DNA of 64,000 bases from Alteromonas pelagimontana (GTDB lineage Bacteria; Pseudomonadota; Gammaproteobacteria; Enterobacterales; Alteromonadaceae). The stretch spans positions 1,674,001-1,738,000 of the forward strand of contig NZ_CP052766.1 of assembly GCF_002499975.2 (NCBI RefSeq), written 5' to 3'. A program made the translations under genes and the position numbers. The notes under the pieces were generated by a model that was given only the letters and a program-made list of their open reading frames with translations, was not told the origin of the DNA and ran no database searches. The number at the start of each line of letters is the position of its first letter. The stretch's first letter is position 1. This document shows, in pieces, positions 36,814 through 45,862 of the stretch.

Positions 36814-37870
36814 AATGCAATAAACTCACGATAGTCATCTGCGTTTTACCTAACCAGTGGAAAAAGCCTGAACTGCTTTTTTCCAGCAGAACCGTTGCGC
36901 GGGCTCCTGTCACTAGCGAGGGCGGCAATTTAGCATCCTGTAAAGCAATATATACCCGCACCCGCTGAGCATCTCGTACCCAGCGATCAGATTCTTCTGG
37001 TTGTGCCAGCTTACCATCGGCAGAAAGCTGGCCTTCCGCAATACCAAAATCTTTCGATGTTAACCTTCCTGTGAACACTTTCCCGGGCAGCGCGTCAAAA
37101 ACCACAAGTGCGGTAGCCGCCTGGCTGATCTGATTAAGGCTTTTTTCGCGAAAATCCGCCGCAATGCGTTCTTTGCCAGTCACCACTAACGACATCAGGG
37201 GCTGGTTTGCCTGCGCCTGAACACCGCGAGTCAACTGGAGATTAGAAATAAAGCCGTCATCCGCCGCTGTTACTGTGGTTCGCGACAGGTTCAATTCGGC
37301 CTGACGCAGTTGGTTTTGGGCTATTCGTACACGAAGATTCTCATCACCCTGCTCACCCAGTTGTACCTGAATCGACCTTTTACTTTGAATTGCTGCTTGT
37401 AATTCTGCTGCCGCAGAATCTACCTGAGCAGACATTTGATCAACCAGCTGCTGACTTACAAGATTCTGACTTAAAAGCGTTTTCAACCGCTTTTGTTCTC
37501 TTACCGTTTCCTCATGATTTACCGTAGCCTGAACAACAGTCGCTTCAGCCTTGGCCAACTGCGCCTGAAGGTTTTCGTTTTCCTGCTTGGCCTCACTCAG
37601 CGCCAGTTGCGCTTTTTCTACCGCAATTTCATAATCTCGGGGATCGATAGTAAATAGAACGTCTCCTTGAGCCACTTGCTGATTGTTGGTTACTGCAACT
37701 TGAATAACTTCACCGGAAACTCTTGGAGCAATGGCCACTACAGGGCGCTGTACCATTGAGTGCGGCGTCATAGGAATAGTAACATCAGCAACCATAATGT
37801 AACCAAATACCAACACGAACAGAACGGCCGCCCGCCTCATCCATCGGTTAAATTGTGCATCTGCTGTCAT
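36803..37870 (-). CDS. HlyD-family membrane-fusion/periplasmic adaptor
   Basis: 355 residues: one N-terminal membrane segment (about 12-30), a biotinyl-lipoyl-like segment (RPVVAIAPRVSGEVIQVAVTNNQQVAQGDVLFTIDPRDYE), a long Gln/Glu/Ala-rich coiled-coil hairpin (residues 80-190), and the returning lipoyl half (ELNLSRTTVTAADDGFISNLQLTRGVQAQANQPLMSLV). This is the EmrA/AaeA class adaptor that links an inner-membrane pump to an outer-membrane channel. No TolC homologue is in the operon. It overlaps the MarR gene by 4 bp (ATGA) and the DUF2955 gene by 11. Confidence 0.9.
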   Translation of the reverse strand: MTADAQFNRWMRRAAVLFVLVFGYIMVADVTIPMTPHSMVQRPVVAIAPRVSGEVIQVAVTNNQQVAQGDVLFTIDPRDYEIAVEKAQLALSEAKQENENLQAQLAKAEATVVQATVNHEETVREQKRLKTLLSQNLVSQQLVDQMSAQVDSAAAELQAAIQSKRSIQVQLGEQGDENLRVRIAQNQLRQAELNLSRTTVTAADDGFISNLQLTRGVQAQANQPLMSLVVTGKERIAADFREKSLNQISQAATALVVFDALPGKVFTGRLTSKDFGIAEGQLSADGKLAQPEESDRWVRDAQRVRVYIALQDAKLPPSLVTGARATVLLEKSSSGFFHWLGKTQMTIVSLLHYVY

Positions 37871-38307
37871 TTTTTCTCCGCTTCTAAAAAATGTTGAGAG
37901 TTACTGATCACTTTGTCTAATAGCACGCCCAGTTCTTTACGCTCTTTGAGTGAAATACCCTCGAGCATGTGCTGACGCCCAGCTTTGGCTTTATCTTCAA
38001 CCTGTTCGAGTAATTCGCGCCCTTTCACTGTAAACCAGAGCGTTTTGCGTCTGGCGTCTTGCGCACAATTACGCCGCTCCACTATGCCGGCCTCTTCCAA
38101 ATTATTAAGAGTGCGCAAAATGGAAGGCTGTTCAATTCCCATCGTATCGGCAAGTTCCTTTTGGCTGCACCCTTCGCCCAGGCGATCTAAATGAAGCATT
38201 GCCATCCAGCGTGACTGTGTCAGGCCTATTTCCGCCATGTAATGATCAACTGCGTTTCGCCATCCATAAGCAGCTCGGGATAATAACCACCCTATTTGGC
38301 TTTCCAT
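37867..38307 (-). CDS. MarR-family repressor of the efflux operon
   Basis: 146 residues with a winged helix: LGEGCSQKELADTMGIEQPSILRTLNNLEEAGIVERRNCAQDARRKTLWFT, containing the conserved DxRxK wing motif (here DARRK). Family members bind phenolic or organic ligands and release DNA. First gene of the marR-hlyD-DUF2955 operon, with strong ribosome site GGAGG. The upstream region has two closely spaced palindromic sites, TTAGCGTGCTAA and TTAGTACGCTAA, likely operators for this protein. Confidence 0.93.
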   Translation of the reverse strand: MESQIGWLLSRAAYGWRNAVDHYMAEIGLTQSRWMAMLHLDRLGEGCSQKELADTMGIEQPSILRTLNNLEEAGIVERRNCAQDARRKTLWFTVKGRELLEQVEDKAKAGRQHMLEGISLKERKELGVLLDKVISNSQHFLEAEKK

Positions 38308-38324
38308 GGAACCTCCTCAATTAC

Positions 38325-38364
38325 TTAGCGTGCTAATTAAAATACCATATAGTTAGTACGCTAA
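38325..38364. promoter_or_regulatory. Paired palindromic operators upstream of marR
   Basis: TTAGCGTGCTAA (38325-38336) and TTAGTACGCTAA (38353-38364) are each near-palindromes with TTAGC/GCTAA-type arms, 16 bp apart, also mutually inverted. They sit 17-57 bp before the MarR start and are expected to be bound by MarR (inference from position). The remaining gap up to 38720 holds the left arm of a repeat and nothing else seen. Confidence 0.65.
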
Positions 38365-38566
38365 GCAATAATTTATATTGTTAAAATGTGGCGGTGCCAG
38401 GTCTTTGTTCTTAGGCTGATAAGAGAATGCGGGCAGGAGATCGCGAATGTTTTTTAAACAATCAGTGAATAATTATTAGCCGAAGTCTTGGTGCATGGGG
38501 GCACCAGCAGAGCCGATTTTACAGCGTGTCGGGAAAGAGATTTTTACTTGTTTTTTAATGCTGCCT

Positions 38567-38604
38567 TACTAATCTACCTTGATGTGAACTCATTCAGCGC
38601 GAGA
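38567..38604. repeat. Short interspersed repeat, copy C (left arm)
   Basis: TTACTAATCTACCTTGAT followed by GTGAACTCATTCAGCGCGAGA matches the left arms at 59569 and 60246. A right arm is not obvious within 100 bp, so the copy is probably degraded. Confidence 0.5.
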
Positions 38605-38720
38605 AGAGGTAATGGCCACGGGGTAAATATCGGCGGCTTAAATAAGTAGAGCGCTGGAATACAACATCCTGCAGCGCTATCGTTTTTAAAAAAAAGTGAG
38701 AGTATCACCCTCTCAGCAAA

Positions 38721-40037
38721 TTATTCTTTGAGATGGTCCGCGAATTGGCCTACAGCATCAACCACTTCTTGAGCGCCTTGCTGAATTTCTTGAATTACAC
38801 TACCTGCGCTACTAGCTAGCGCTAAGCCGTGTTCTGCCTGAGCCTTACCTTGATTTACCAACGACACGGCCTCTGCTGCCAACGTTTGATTATGTTGCAC
38901 TACCGAAACAATTTCTTCGGTAGAGGATGTGGTGCGAGACGCCAGCTGTCTGACTTCATCTGCTACCACAGCAAAGCCTCTGCCTTGGTCTCCAGCCCGC
39001 GCGGCCTCTATTGCGGCATTAAGTGCTAACAAATTGGTCTGATCGGCAATGCTGCTGATACTGCTTATAATTTTGCTTATTTTCACTGACTGCTCATCCA
39101 GCGCACCGATGCCACTACTGGCTGATTCCATTTGCCTAGCCAGAACATTCATTGCTTCGACCAGCTCATTAGTCACTTTCCGACCTCGCTTAGCGGCGTC
39201 ATCAGTGCGATTCGACGTGTGAAAAGCAATATCTGCTGCTTGTGAGACAGCCAGCTCTCTTTCCACCTGAGGAGTAATTACAGTGGCAAACTTTACCACC
39301 TTATATAACCGCTTATGACTATCAGCTACCGGGTTATAAGAGGCTTCGAGCCAAACAGCATTACCTTGCTTATCTATCCGTTTAAAACGATCTGCAACGA
39401 ACTGGCCATTCCGTAGCCGGTTCCAAAAATTCTCGTAATCACTGGAATTGTACTCTTCAGGTTCACAGAAAATTCTGTGATGTTTTCCTTTTACATCTTC
39501 CAATCGGTATTTCATTGCACTTAAAAACGCATCATTGGCTGTTAAAATTTTTCCTTCCAGATCAAATTCAATGACCGCTGTTGAACGAGTTAAAGCCTGT
39601 ACAAGGTTTTCATGCTCCAGCGACGTTTTAATTGTACGTGTGAGATCACTGCAATGAAGGGTAAAATATTTGACCACCCCTTGAGAGCTTAGGACTGGCT
39701 GCATAATGGTTCGTAGCCATCCTTCTTTGTTATCCCGCTTCAGAAACTGCACCACACCGGCATAATGAGAAGCATCTTTCAGAGAGGCGGCAAACTTTTT
39801 AAAATGAGGAGTTGACCTTGCGATATCTGGCACAAACTGTAGGAATTTTTTACCCACGATGTCCTTATCCTGATAGCCTAGTTCTTTTTTAAAACTCTCA
39901 TTTACGTATTCTACACCGCCCTGATTGTCCAAACGGACATAAATCATTTCAGTATCTAAGCTCTCCCGGATCTGGCGTAAATGAAAAAGCTCTTCCTTTA
40001 ACTGTATTATTTCTGCCTTTAAGTGGTTATTGAACAT
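38721..40037 (-). CDS. Soluble PAS-PAS chemoreceptor with short signalling domain
   Basis: 438 residues, no membrane segment or signal peptide. Two PAS domains (residues about 25-130 and 145-255, each with a GYxxxDIVGK- or [13 protein letters not shown] motif) precede a methyl-accepting domain of only about 170 residues that includes the conserved tip [23 protein letters not shown] but short flanking helices. It senses an intracellular signal (redox, flavin or metabolite) and could feed a chemotaxis array or act as a cytoplasmic receptor. The short length suggests it belongs to a small cytoplasmic class. Standalone gene. Confidence 0.88.
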   Translation of the reverse strand: MFNNHLKAEIIQLKEELFHLRQIRESLDTEMIYVRLDNQGGVEYVNESFKKELGYQDKDIVGKKFLQFVPDIARSTPHFKKFAASLKDASHYAGVVQFLKRDNKEGWLRTIMQPVLSSQGVVKYFTLHCSDLTRTIKTSLEHENLVQALTRSTAVIEFDLEGKILTANDAFLSAMKYRLEDVKGKHHRIFCEPEEYNSSDYENFWNRLRNGQFVADRFKRIDKQGNAVWLEASYNPVADSHKRLYKVVKFATVITPQVERELAVSQAADIAFHTSNRTDDAAKRGRKVTNELVEAMNVLARQMESASSGIGALDEQSVKISKIISSISSIADQTNLLALNAAIEAARAGDQGRGFAVVADEVRQLASRTTSSTEEIVSVVQHNQTLAAEAVSLVNQGKAQAEHGLALASSAGSVIQEIQQGAQEVVDAVGQFADHLKE

Positions 40038-40354
40038 CGTTCGTCCAGAGTCTGTAAATGGAGCAATTTAGAATAGTAAGATGCCTTGGCTCAGTTGGCA
40101 AATTCCGAGAGTTTCTACATCATTGAAAGACTATTTTTTGTTTTCTCAACCATAGTGAGAAAGTGTATGAAAGAAACGACACACCACTGAGTAAAATCTT
40201 CACAGATCCTACCTGAAGTTTCAGAGCGTAAAGACACAAATATGGAAAAAATCATTTGTTTCAAGGTGTTACTGCGTAAACTTATGATAAGAAAAATGTG
40301 GCACAGATATAGCTTTATGATAAATAACGGATATTTGAATAACAGGATATAGCA
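40038..40354. other. Intergenic region, nothing recognised
   Basis: 317 bp between the divergent chemoreceptor and the BON-domain gene. It must contain both promoters. I see no repeat, operator or RNA signal that I can support. Confidence 0.5.
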
Positions 40355-40918
40355 ATGAAAAGGAATATTCTTTCTTTAGCAATGATCGCTACGTTTGCTA
40401 TGTCTTCTCTGCCGGTGCTAGCTGACGAATCGCGAAATGAATGGAAAGCGTCGGCCAAGGATGCATGGATAGATGGCAAAGCAGAAGCGACATTGTTATT
40501 CAACGGAAAACTCAACACGTTTGACATTAACACGGATGTCAGGGATGGCACGGTTATATTAACCGGAAAAGTTGACACTGAAGTTGACAAAGCACTTGCC
40601 ACGGAATTGGTGGAGTCGCTAAAAGGAGTAGTCAGAGTTGATAACCGATTAACCGTTGTTACACCAGAAAATCATGACGATGAATGGAAATCGTTCGCCG
40701 GGGAATTGCAGGATGCAAAAGTAGTGACAGTGATAAAAGCACGCCTACTCCTTGAGTCTAAATTATCTGGTGGTGACATAGAAGTCCGCGCTCAACAAGG
40801 GATTGTTACCTTATCAGGCAAAGTGAAATCCGAAAGCGAACGGGATTTGGCTATAGCCATTGCGAAGAACACTGATGACGTTGAGGACGTCGTAAGTGAA
40901 CTGTCTGTTGACAGTTAA
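40355..40918 (+). CDS. Periplasmic BON-domain protein (OsmY-like)
   Basis: 187 residues with a signal peptide (MSSLPVLA-DES, cleavage about residue 23) and two BON domains (about 38-105 and 118-186), each with the motif VTLSGxVxSxxE-like pattern (DGTVILTGKVDTEVDKALA; QGIVTLSGKVKSESERDLA). OsmY-type proteins respond to envelope and osmotic stress, binding phospholipid or proteins in the periplasm. A strong intrinsic terminator follows. Standalone gene. Confidence 0.9.
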   Translation: MKRNILSLAMIATFAMSSLPVLADESRNEWKASAKDAWIDGKAEATLLFNGKLNTFDINTDVRDGTVILTGKVDTEVDKALATELVESLKGVVRVDNRLTVVTPENHDDEWKSFAGELQDAKVVTVIKARLLLESKLSGGDIEVRAQQGIVTLSGKVKSESERDLAIAIAKNTDDVEDVVSELSVDS

Positions 40919-40962
40919 TCTCCCCTCCAGGCCGTCCTAGGCCTATCAATACCTCTGATTTT

Positions 40963-40991
40963 CACCCGCTTTATGGCGGGTGCTTTTTTTT
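40963..40991 (+). terminator. Intrinsic terminator after the BON protein
   Basis: CACCCGC / GCGGGTG arms, six-base loop, then CTTTTTTTT; 44 bp past the stop codon. Confidence 0.9.
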
Positions 40992-41037
40992 GGCCGTAAA
41001 AGTAATTTATACTGGTGCCGGGGAAATATCCGAAAAA

Positions 41038-41087
41038 ATACTAACCCTCATTGATGTGTGTTTAACTCAGAGATAGAGCAATAGTAT
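41038..41087. repeat. Short interspersed repeat, copy D (compact)
   Basis: Begins ATACTAACCCTCATTGAT and ends CAATAGTAT with core CTCAGAGATAGAG, a 50-bp version of copies A and B. Confidence 0.5.
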
Positions 41088-41102
41088 AAGCAAAAGAAAA
41101 AT

Positions 41103-41606
41103 TTAATTTGCGACACTTCTATGAAGCTTGCTTCGATAAAGCAAAGAGAAGAACCACCGTTTGGCAAGCTTCATATCAAAAGCAACTTCATCGGCTTTTC
41201 CTTCAGAAATACGCGAAGCGATAGCATCATACTGATGGAATTCGGCATCAAAATGGCGCGGCTCGGAAATGTTGTAACGATAGGCGAATTGTTGCTGTAT
41301 TTCTGTAGAATCGTCTTCCCAAACCGGCATCAGCAGCGTGCAATTTTCCGACTTTTTCTGGTACGTTATGCTGTTGATCCCCAAGGTGTCGGCAAGCTCC
41401 AGCACAACATCTTCTCTTTCGGACTGTCCCTCAAGCGAGTAGCGGCTTACGGATTGCTCTTTTCCAATGTCACAAGCCATTTTAGCAATCATAATAAACG
41501 TCGCTTTGTGCGCGATAAAATTCTCCTGCATAGACTTATAGCTTGGCCGCTGTGAACAGCTTGAAATCGATAATGTAGCGAGCAGTAATATCAGTATTTT
41601 TATCAT
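41103..41606 (-). CDS. Predicted lipoprotein, unknown function
   Basis: 167 residues from ATG 41606; the reading frame continues upstream but the lipoprotein signal (MIKILILLLATLSISSC, Cys17) fixes the start. The mature part is soluble, with two further Cys (CDIGKEQ, NCTLLMP) and no recognisable domain. No operon partner. It lies in a gap rich in repeats. Function cannot be inferred. Confidence 0.6.
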   Translation of the reverse strand: MIKILILLLATLSISSCSQRPSYKSMQENFIAHKATFIMIAKMACDIGKEQSVSRYSLEGQSEREDVVLELADTLGINSITYQKKSENCTLLMPVWEDDSTEIQQQFAYRYNISEPRHFDAEFHQYDAIASRISEGKADEVAFDMKLAKRWFFSLLYRSKLHRSVAN

Positions 41607-41977
41607 AAATTCAATCCCTTGATCTACTGAGGGGCGCACATGATGCCAAAGACAAAATGGAATTTCCAATCTTCCGGGAAATTAAACAACACCCATTGCT
41701 TTCATCGTTGAAGAGACACGTCCTTACAGCGATGTATTGTGAGGCAGATATGCAGACAGAACGCTCCCCTTTATCTAAATGACTTTCCTGGCTATGAGTC
41801 ATAACGACGACATCATTCACAACAGGCTATAAACCTTCTTTGATCGCTGTGCCGCAGCATCCATGTATTGCACAGTGTATACACAGGGTTCTGAATGATG
41901 TATTCGTTTGCCTTTCTATGGATAGCACAATCACGAACGGCTGTTAGTTAATAACCAGAACGTGCAGCTTAGCCAAC
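41607..41977. other. Intergenic region, nothing recognised
   Basis: 371 bp between the lipoprotein start and the 3' end of the SDR gene. No supported gene; no repeat of the interspersed family. Confidence 0.5.
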
Positions 41978-42733
41978 TTAAAGCATCATACCGCCAGAGG
42001 CTTCAATACGCTGGCCGTTGATCCAACCCGCTTCGCTGCTCAATAACATCTTTATGGCACCGCCGATGTCGTCGGGCAGACCTACCCGCCCCAGTGCCGT
42101 TTGAGAAGCGATCATCGCATTCATCTCCTTGTTGTCTCGTACAGCGCCGCCACGAAAGTCGGTTTCAATAGCGCCCGGCGCTAACGTATTAACGCGGATC
42201 CCCCGCTCGCCAAGCTCTTTTGCCATATATCGCGTCATTACTTCAACAGCACCTTTAGCCATAGCGTAGGGGCCGGAGCCAGGAAAAGAAAAACGCGTTA
42301 AGCCAGATGAGATGTTCAGGATACGGCCACCATCGGCCATAACTGGCAACATTTTTTGCGTCAGGAAAAATGGCCCCTTTACATGTACATTTAACATATC
42401 ATCAAGTATCTCTTCTGAGGCTTCTGCCATCATCGCATGCACCCCTGAGCCAGCATTATTCACGAGATAATTGACATTCTTACAACCAAAATCATTGCTC
42501 ATCAATGCCTTTAGACGGCTGATAAAATCGTCCAAAGCAGCAATATCGCGAGTATCCAATTGTAACGCCTGTGCTTGGCGTCCTTTATTTTGAATTCGTG
42601 TAACCACCTCTTTTGCTGCGGCTTCGTTACTATGGTAGGTAATGATGATGTCAGTACCACTGTCCGCCAAAGCAAGCGCCGTATTTTTTCCTAAACCACG
42701 GCTACCGCCAGTAATAAGTGCAAGTGTAGTCAT
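41978..42733 (-). CDS. Short-chain dehydrogenase/reductase (SDR)
   Basis: 251 residues. Cofactor motif TGGSRGLGKNTA (residues 8-19), NNAGSG, catalytic Ser in NISSGL and YxxxK (YAMAKGA) are all present, a classical FabG-like SDR that uses NADP(H). Good ribosome site AGGAGAAC. It is divergent from a LysR gene carrying an in-frame stop, its probable regulator. Substrate unknown; 3-oxoacyl, quinone or other carbonyl compounds are possible. Confidence 0.92.
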   Translation of the reverse strand: MTTLALITGGSRGLGKNTALALADSGTDIIITYHSNEAAAKEVVTRIQNKGRQAQALQLDTRDIAALDDFISRLKALMSNDFGCKNVNYLVNNAGSGVHAMMAEASEEILDDMLNVHVKGPFFLTQKMLPVMADGGRILNISSGLTRFSFPGSGPYAMAKGAVEVMTRYMAKELGERGIRVNTLAPGAIETDFRGGAVRDNKEMNAMIASQTALGRVGLPDDIGGAIKMLLSSEAGWINGQRIEASGGMML

Positions 42734-42842
42734 AATGTTCTCCTGTAAATGATATGCAGGTTAAGACTAGGTGGTTTACTGTTATCAGGAAACCCGGTAC
42801 AAGTGATAACATTGTTCATCAAAAACGCACAATCGAATAAAT

Positions 42843-43760
42843 ATGGATAAACTGGAGGCAATGCGACGGTTTGTGTTGGTGGCGAATTCAGGCAGTTTTA
42901 CCAAAGCTGCGGAATCATTAGGGTTGCCTAAGTCCAGCATTTCCAGCGCTATTCAAGGCTTAGAAAATTCGCTCGGCACGCGATTGCTTCATCGAAGTAC
43001 GCGTAGCGTACGACTGACACAAGATGGTGAGGCCTATCTGCCTCAGTGTCGCAATATCTTAGCTGAACTGGATGCGCTGGAAAGCCAGTTTCAACATACA
43101 CGGGATGAAGTAAAAGGCGTACTGCGCGTGGATATGCCAAGCCGCTTTGCGTCTACTGTGGTCCTTCCACATTTGCACGACTTTAGTCAGACCTACCCTC
43201 GGTTGCAGTTCAAAATAAGCAGCGCTGATCATCGGGTGGATCTGGTTAAAGAAGGCATTGATTGCGCTATTCGCGTAGGAAAACTTTTCGATAGCTCGTT
43301 AATTGCCAAACCACTTACTCGGTATCGAATCATCAATTGTGTTAGCCCCGGCTACGCCCAGCTATACGGAGTTCCCGATTCTTTAGAGGCACTTTCTCGC
43401 CACCGTCTTATCGATTATTCGCCCCCGCTAACGGCTGGCGATGCCATATTTGAATATATCAAAAATGATCAGTTGCACCACTACTCCATGGCCAGCAGTC
43501 TGGCGGTAAACGGCACCGACGCCTAGTTGTCTGCCTGCTTACACGGTTTGGGCATTGCACAAATTCCCGCCATGGGAGTATTGAAATACTTGAAATCCGG
43601 CCAGCTTATTTCCTTTTTACCGCAATATGAAGCCGAGCCCATGCCGGTAAATGTACTTTATCCTTCTCGACGACAGTTACCTAAACGTCTGGTTCTATTT
43701 ATGGAATGGCTGCACGCATTGATGATTACTAACAATCCGCAACAATGTGGATTAGTATAA
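42843..43760 (+). pseudogene. LysR-family regulator interrupted by an amber codon
   Basis: The reading frame encodes 227 residues (MDKLEAMRRFVLVANSGSFTKAAESLGLPKSSISSAIQGLE..., a normal HTH) then TAG at 43524-43526 and continues in the same frame with LSACLHGLGIAQIPAMGVLKYLKSGQLISFLPQYEAEPMPVNVLYPSRRQLP, the expected effector-domain C-terminus. Full length would be about 305 residues. Homologues normally have Tyr or a similar residue before this motif (GTDAY...), so TAC or TAT to TAG is the likely event. Without suppression the protein loses its last 78 residues and probably cannot respond. A sequencing error is possible. Confidence 0.85.
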
Positions 43761-43823
43761 CTTCAAGTAAGAATAGCGAAGCAATACGCCACATATTATC
43801 GCTGACACGTAGCTCCACCAATT

Positions 43824-43853
43824 GGTATATGATATTATACCTAAGTATCATAT
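43824..43853. repeat. Nested inverted repeats
   Basis: GGTATA...TATACC (43824-43841) overlaps ATATGATA...TATCATAT (43827-43853). The second has 8-bp perfect arms with an 11-bp spacer; the two pairings are mutually exclusive. No homology recognised. The LysR gene ends a short distance upstream with GGATTAGTAT, resembling a repeat-family end. Confidence 0.4.
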
Positions 43854-43969
43854 TCCAGGCCGCAAAATCATTTAGCCCTTGTTACAGTGCAGTCTCTTAA
43901 GCAGCCTATCCCATCTCTTGGCTGTTTAAGATTCCATGTGTATTCCAAAGTTTCGGTCATTAAACCGAT

Positions 43970-43999
43970 AGGGGCCTGTTAAGTGCCCCTTTTTTTTTT
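43970..43999 (+). terminator. Intrinsic terminator
   Basis: AGGGGC/GCCCCT arms with a nine-base loop and a run of ten T. It is about 210 bp past the LysR stop and 100 bp before the next Fur box, so it isolates the siderophore genes from upstream. Confidence 0.85.
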
Positions 44000-44063
44000 G
44001 TCTCTTTTATTCTCACGTAACTCAGGTTTCATCGCATATAACGTGCTACTTTTTCCATTACCT

Positions 44064-44080
44064 ATGATAATAGTTATCAT
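44064..44080. promoter_or_regulatory. Fur box before the siderophore-interacting genes
   Basis: ATGATAATAGTTATCAT: palindromic arms ATGATAA/TTATCAT around TAG, a good Fur match, 22 bp before the start of the first reductase. Confidence 0.88.
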
Positions 44081-44102
44081 TTAGAATGATTAGAGAAATA
44101 AT

Positions 44103-44897
44103 ATGCAAAGAAAACCCATCCTGTTGACTGTAGATACCAATGAAATTCTTACTGACAATATGCGGCGGCTTACTCTAATTGGAGATGATTTAGCAAGTTA
44201 TCCTGATGTCTCGCCCGGCAGTTATATCAAATTTCTTTTCGACTTTGATGGCAACCCCGTGACGACTCCTGAAACCGATCGCGAGCAGACGCAAATGCGC
44301 ACCTACACCATCCGCGCATTAGATAAAGCCAACAAAACGTTAACCGTGGATATGGCACTACATGGGGAAGGCGGGCATTCCGGACCTGCTTCGGATTGGG
44401 CGCGGCGCGCAGCGTCGGGTGAACAAATACTCGTAGGCGGCCCAGGTTCAACAAAAGATCTACCCGAGACATTTGACTGGGTTATTTTTGCAGGTGATAT
44501 GACATCCTTACCCGCCATCGCCAGTCATCTGGAAAACCTGCCCGCCGCTACACAAGGTTACGCTGTACTAAACATCACCAGTGAGAATGATAAACAAACT
44601 CTTCGCAAGCCAGATGGAGTGGAAATCATTTGGACAACTGATGAAAAAGTGTCCGCATTAAGTGACACCGTTGCCGCACTTGAGTGGTTGCCGGGAGAAC
44701 CTGCGGCCTGGGTAGCCTGTGAATTTTCTGCCATGCGTCAAATGCGTGCGTTACTTCGTAATGAGAAGCAGGTAACTCACCAGTCTCTCTATATAAGCAG
44801 CTACTGGCGTCAGGGCCGTTCGGAAGATCAACATAAACTGGATAAACGCAAAGATCAGCAGGATTGGGAGGCGCGATCCAACGAGGGTTCAAATTGA
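44103..44897 (+). CDS. Siderophore-interacting protein / ferric reductase 1 (ViuB-like)
   Basis: 264 residues in two domains. The FAD-binding barrel has the motif MRTYTIRALD (the conserved RxYTxR) near residue 62, and the NADH-binding domain has WVIFAGDMTSLPAIASHLENLP (about 131-155) and ends in CEFSAMRQMRALLR...SSYWRQGRSEDQHKLD, the usual tail. ViuB-type proteins reduce Fe3+ in siderophores, releasing Fe2+ in the cytoplasm. Fur box upstream. A second homologue follows 73 bp later, probably in the same transcript. Confidence 0.9.
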   Translation: MQRKPILLTVDTNEILTDNMRRLTLIGDDLASYPDVSPGSYIKFLFDFDGNPVTTPETDREQTQMRTYTIRALDKANKTLTVDMALHGEGGHSGPASDWARRAASGEQILVGGPGSTKDLPETFDWVIFAGDMTSLPAIASHLENLPAATQGYAVLNITSENDKQTLRKPDGVEIIWTTDEKVSALSDTVAALEWLPGEPAAWVACEFSAMRQMRALLRNEKQVTHQSLYISSYWRQGRSEDQHKLDKRKDQQDWEARSNEGSN

Positions 44898-44970
44898 TCC
44901 AGATTTTCGAAAAGTTGGACTAATTCTGGCATAGGTATCTTCATTTCATATATTTGAAAGCAGATCACGG

Positions 44971-45807
44971 ATGCCAATAATGAATGCGTTTCGTAAATTA
45001 GTGGTCACAGGTCTTCAGGCATTGACTCCTGTGAATCGGCCGTTTCGCCTGACGGTGCAGAAAACCGAAGCCCTGACACCTAATATTCAGCGCATTGTGT
45101 TAGGCGGTTCAGCCATGCGTAAATTCCCTCCAGTATTGCCCGGGAGTTATATCAACCTTCAGTTCAATGCCGACGGATCGCCTTTACAGGATGCCATTGA
45201 AGATTATGCAGATTGCTGTTCTCGAAGCTTCAGTATCCGCACGGTGGAAAGAAAATTGAAGCTGCTAACCCTTGATATTGCCACTTTGCCCACGACCTCT
45301 GCGCCTGGACCCGCGGCACGCTGGGCGCAGTCGGCGAAAATTGGCGACACTATTGTAATAAAAGGGCCTGTAGCACAGAAAAGTTTCAAAACCGACTATG
45401 ATTGGGTGCTGTTCGCCGGTGATTCCACAGGTATGTCAGCCATTGCTAATCAGCTTGAGAGCCTGGCTCCAAATACGCAAGGCTTTGCAGTTATTCATGT
45501 CGCCTCACTTAAAGACATTATGCCGGTTAATAAACCTCCGGGCGTTGAGATTATCTGGAAATCTGGTCCCCTGGAGACATTGGCTAAAAGCGTGATGAAT
45601 TTGAAATTACCGCAGGGCAAGCCCGCTGTCTGGGTCGGGTGTGAATTTTCAGTGATGAACCAGCTCAAACACTATTTTACCCACCAGTTGAAGTTCGAAA
45701 CCGTAAACTTACATTTTTTCTCTCACTGGCAGCGTGATATGTCGGCGCAGGCAAAAACTAACAATGCTACTGATCCTATGCGCGGTTTTGCGGTGGCGAG
45801 CGCCTGA
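44971..45807 (+). CDS. Siderophore-interacting protein / ferric reductase 2
   Basis: 278 residues, the same architecture as the upstream gene: FAD domain with RSFSIRTVERKLKLLTLDIA (the usual RxYTxR is altered to RSFSIR), then WVLFAGDSTGMSAIANQLESLA and CEFSVMNQLKHYF. The FAD-binding motif is changed (Phe/Ser in place of Tyr/Thr) and the basic C-terminal tail is shorter, so its cofactor or siderophore preference may differ. Tandem duplicates of this family are uncommon in one operon. Iron regulation inferred from the upstream Fur box. Confidence 0.85.
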   Translation: MPIMNAFRKLVVTGLQALTPVNRPFRLTVQKTEALTPNIQRIVLGGSAMRKFPPVLPGSYINLQFNADGSPLQDAIEDYADCCSRSFSIRTVERKLKLLTLDIATLPTTSAPGPAARWAQSAKIGDTIVIKGPVAQKSFKTDYDWVLFAGDSTGMSAIANQLESLAPNTQGFAVIHVASLKDIMPVNKPPGVEIIWKSGPLETLAKSVMNLKLPQGKPAVWVGCEFSVMNQLKHYFTHQLKFETVNLHFFSHWQRDMSAQAKTNNATDPMRGFAVASA

Positions 45808-45862
45808 CGACATCGGACCGAGCCAAGTAAAAAGGACTATACTGAAGGACAGGCTGAGCCAA

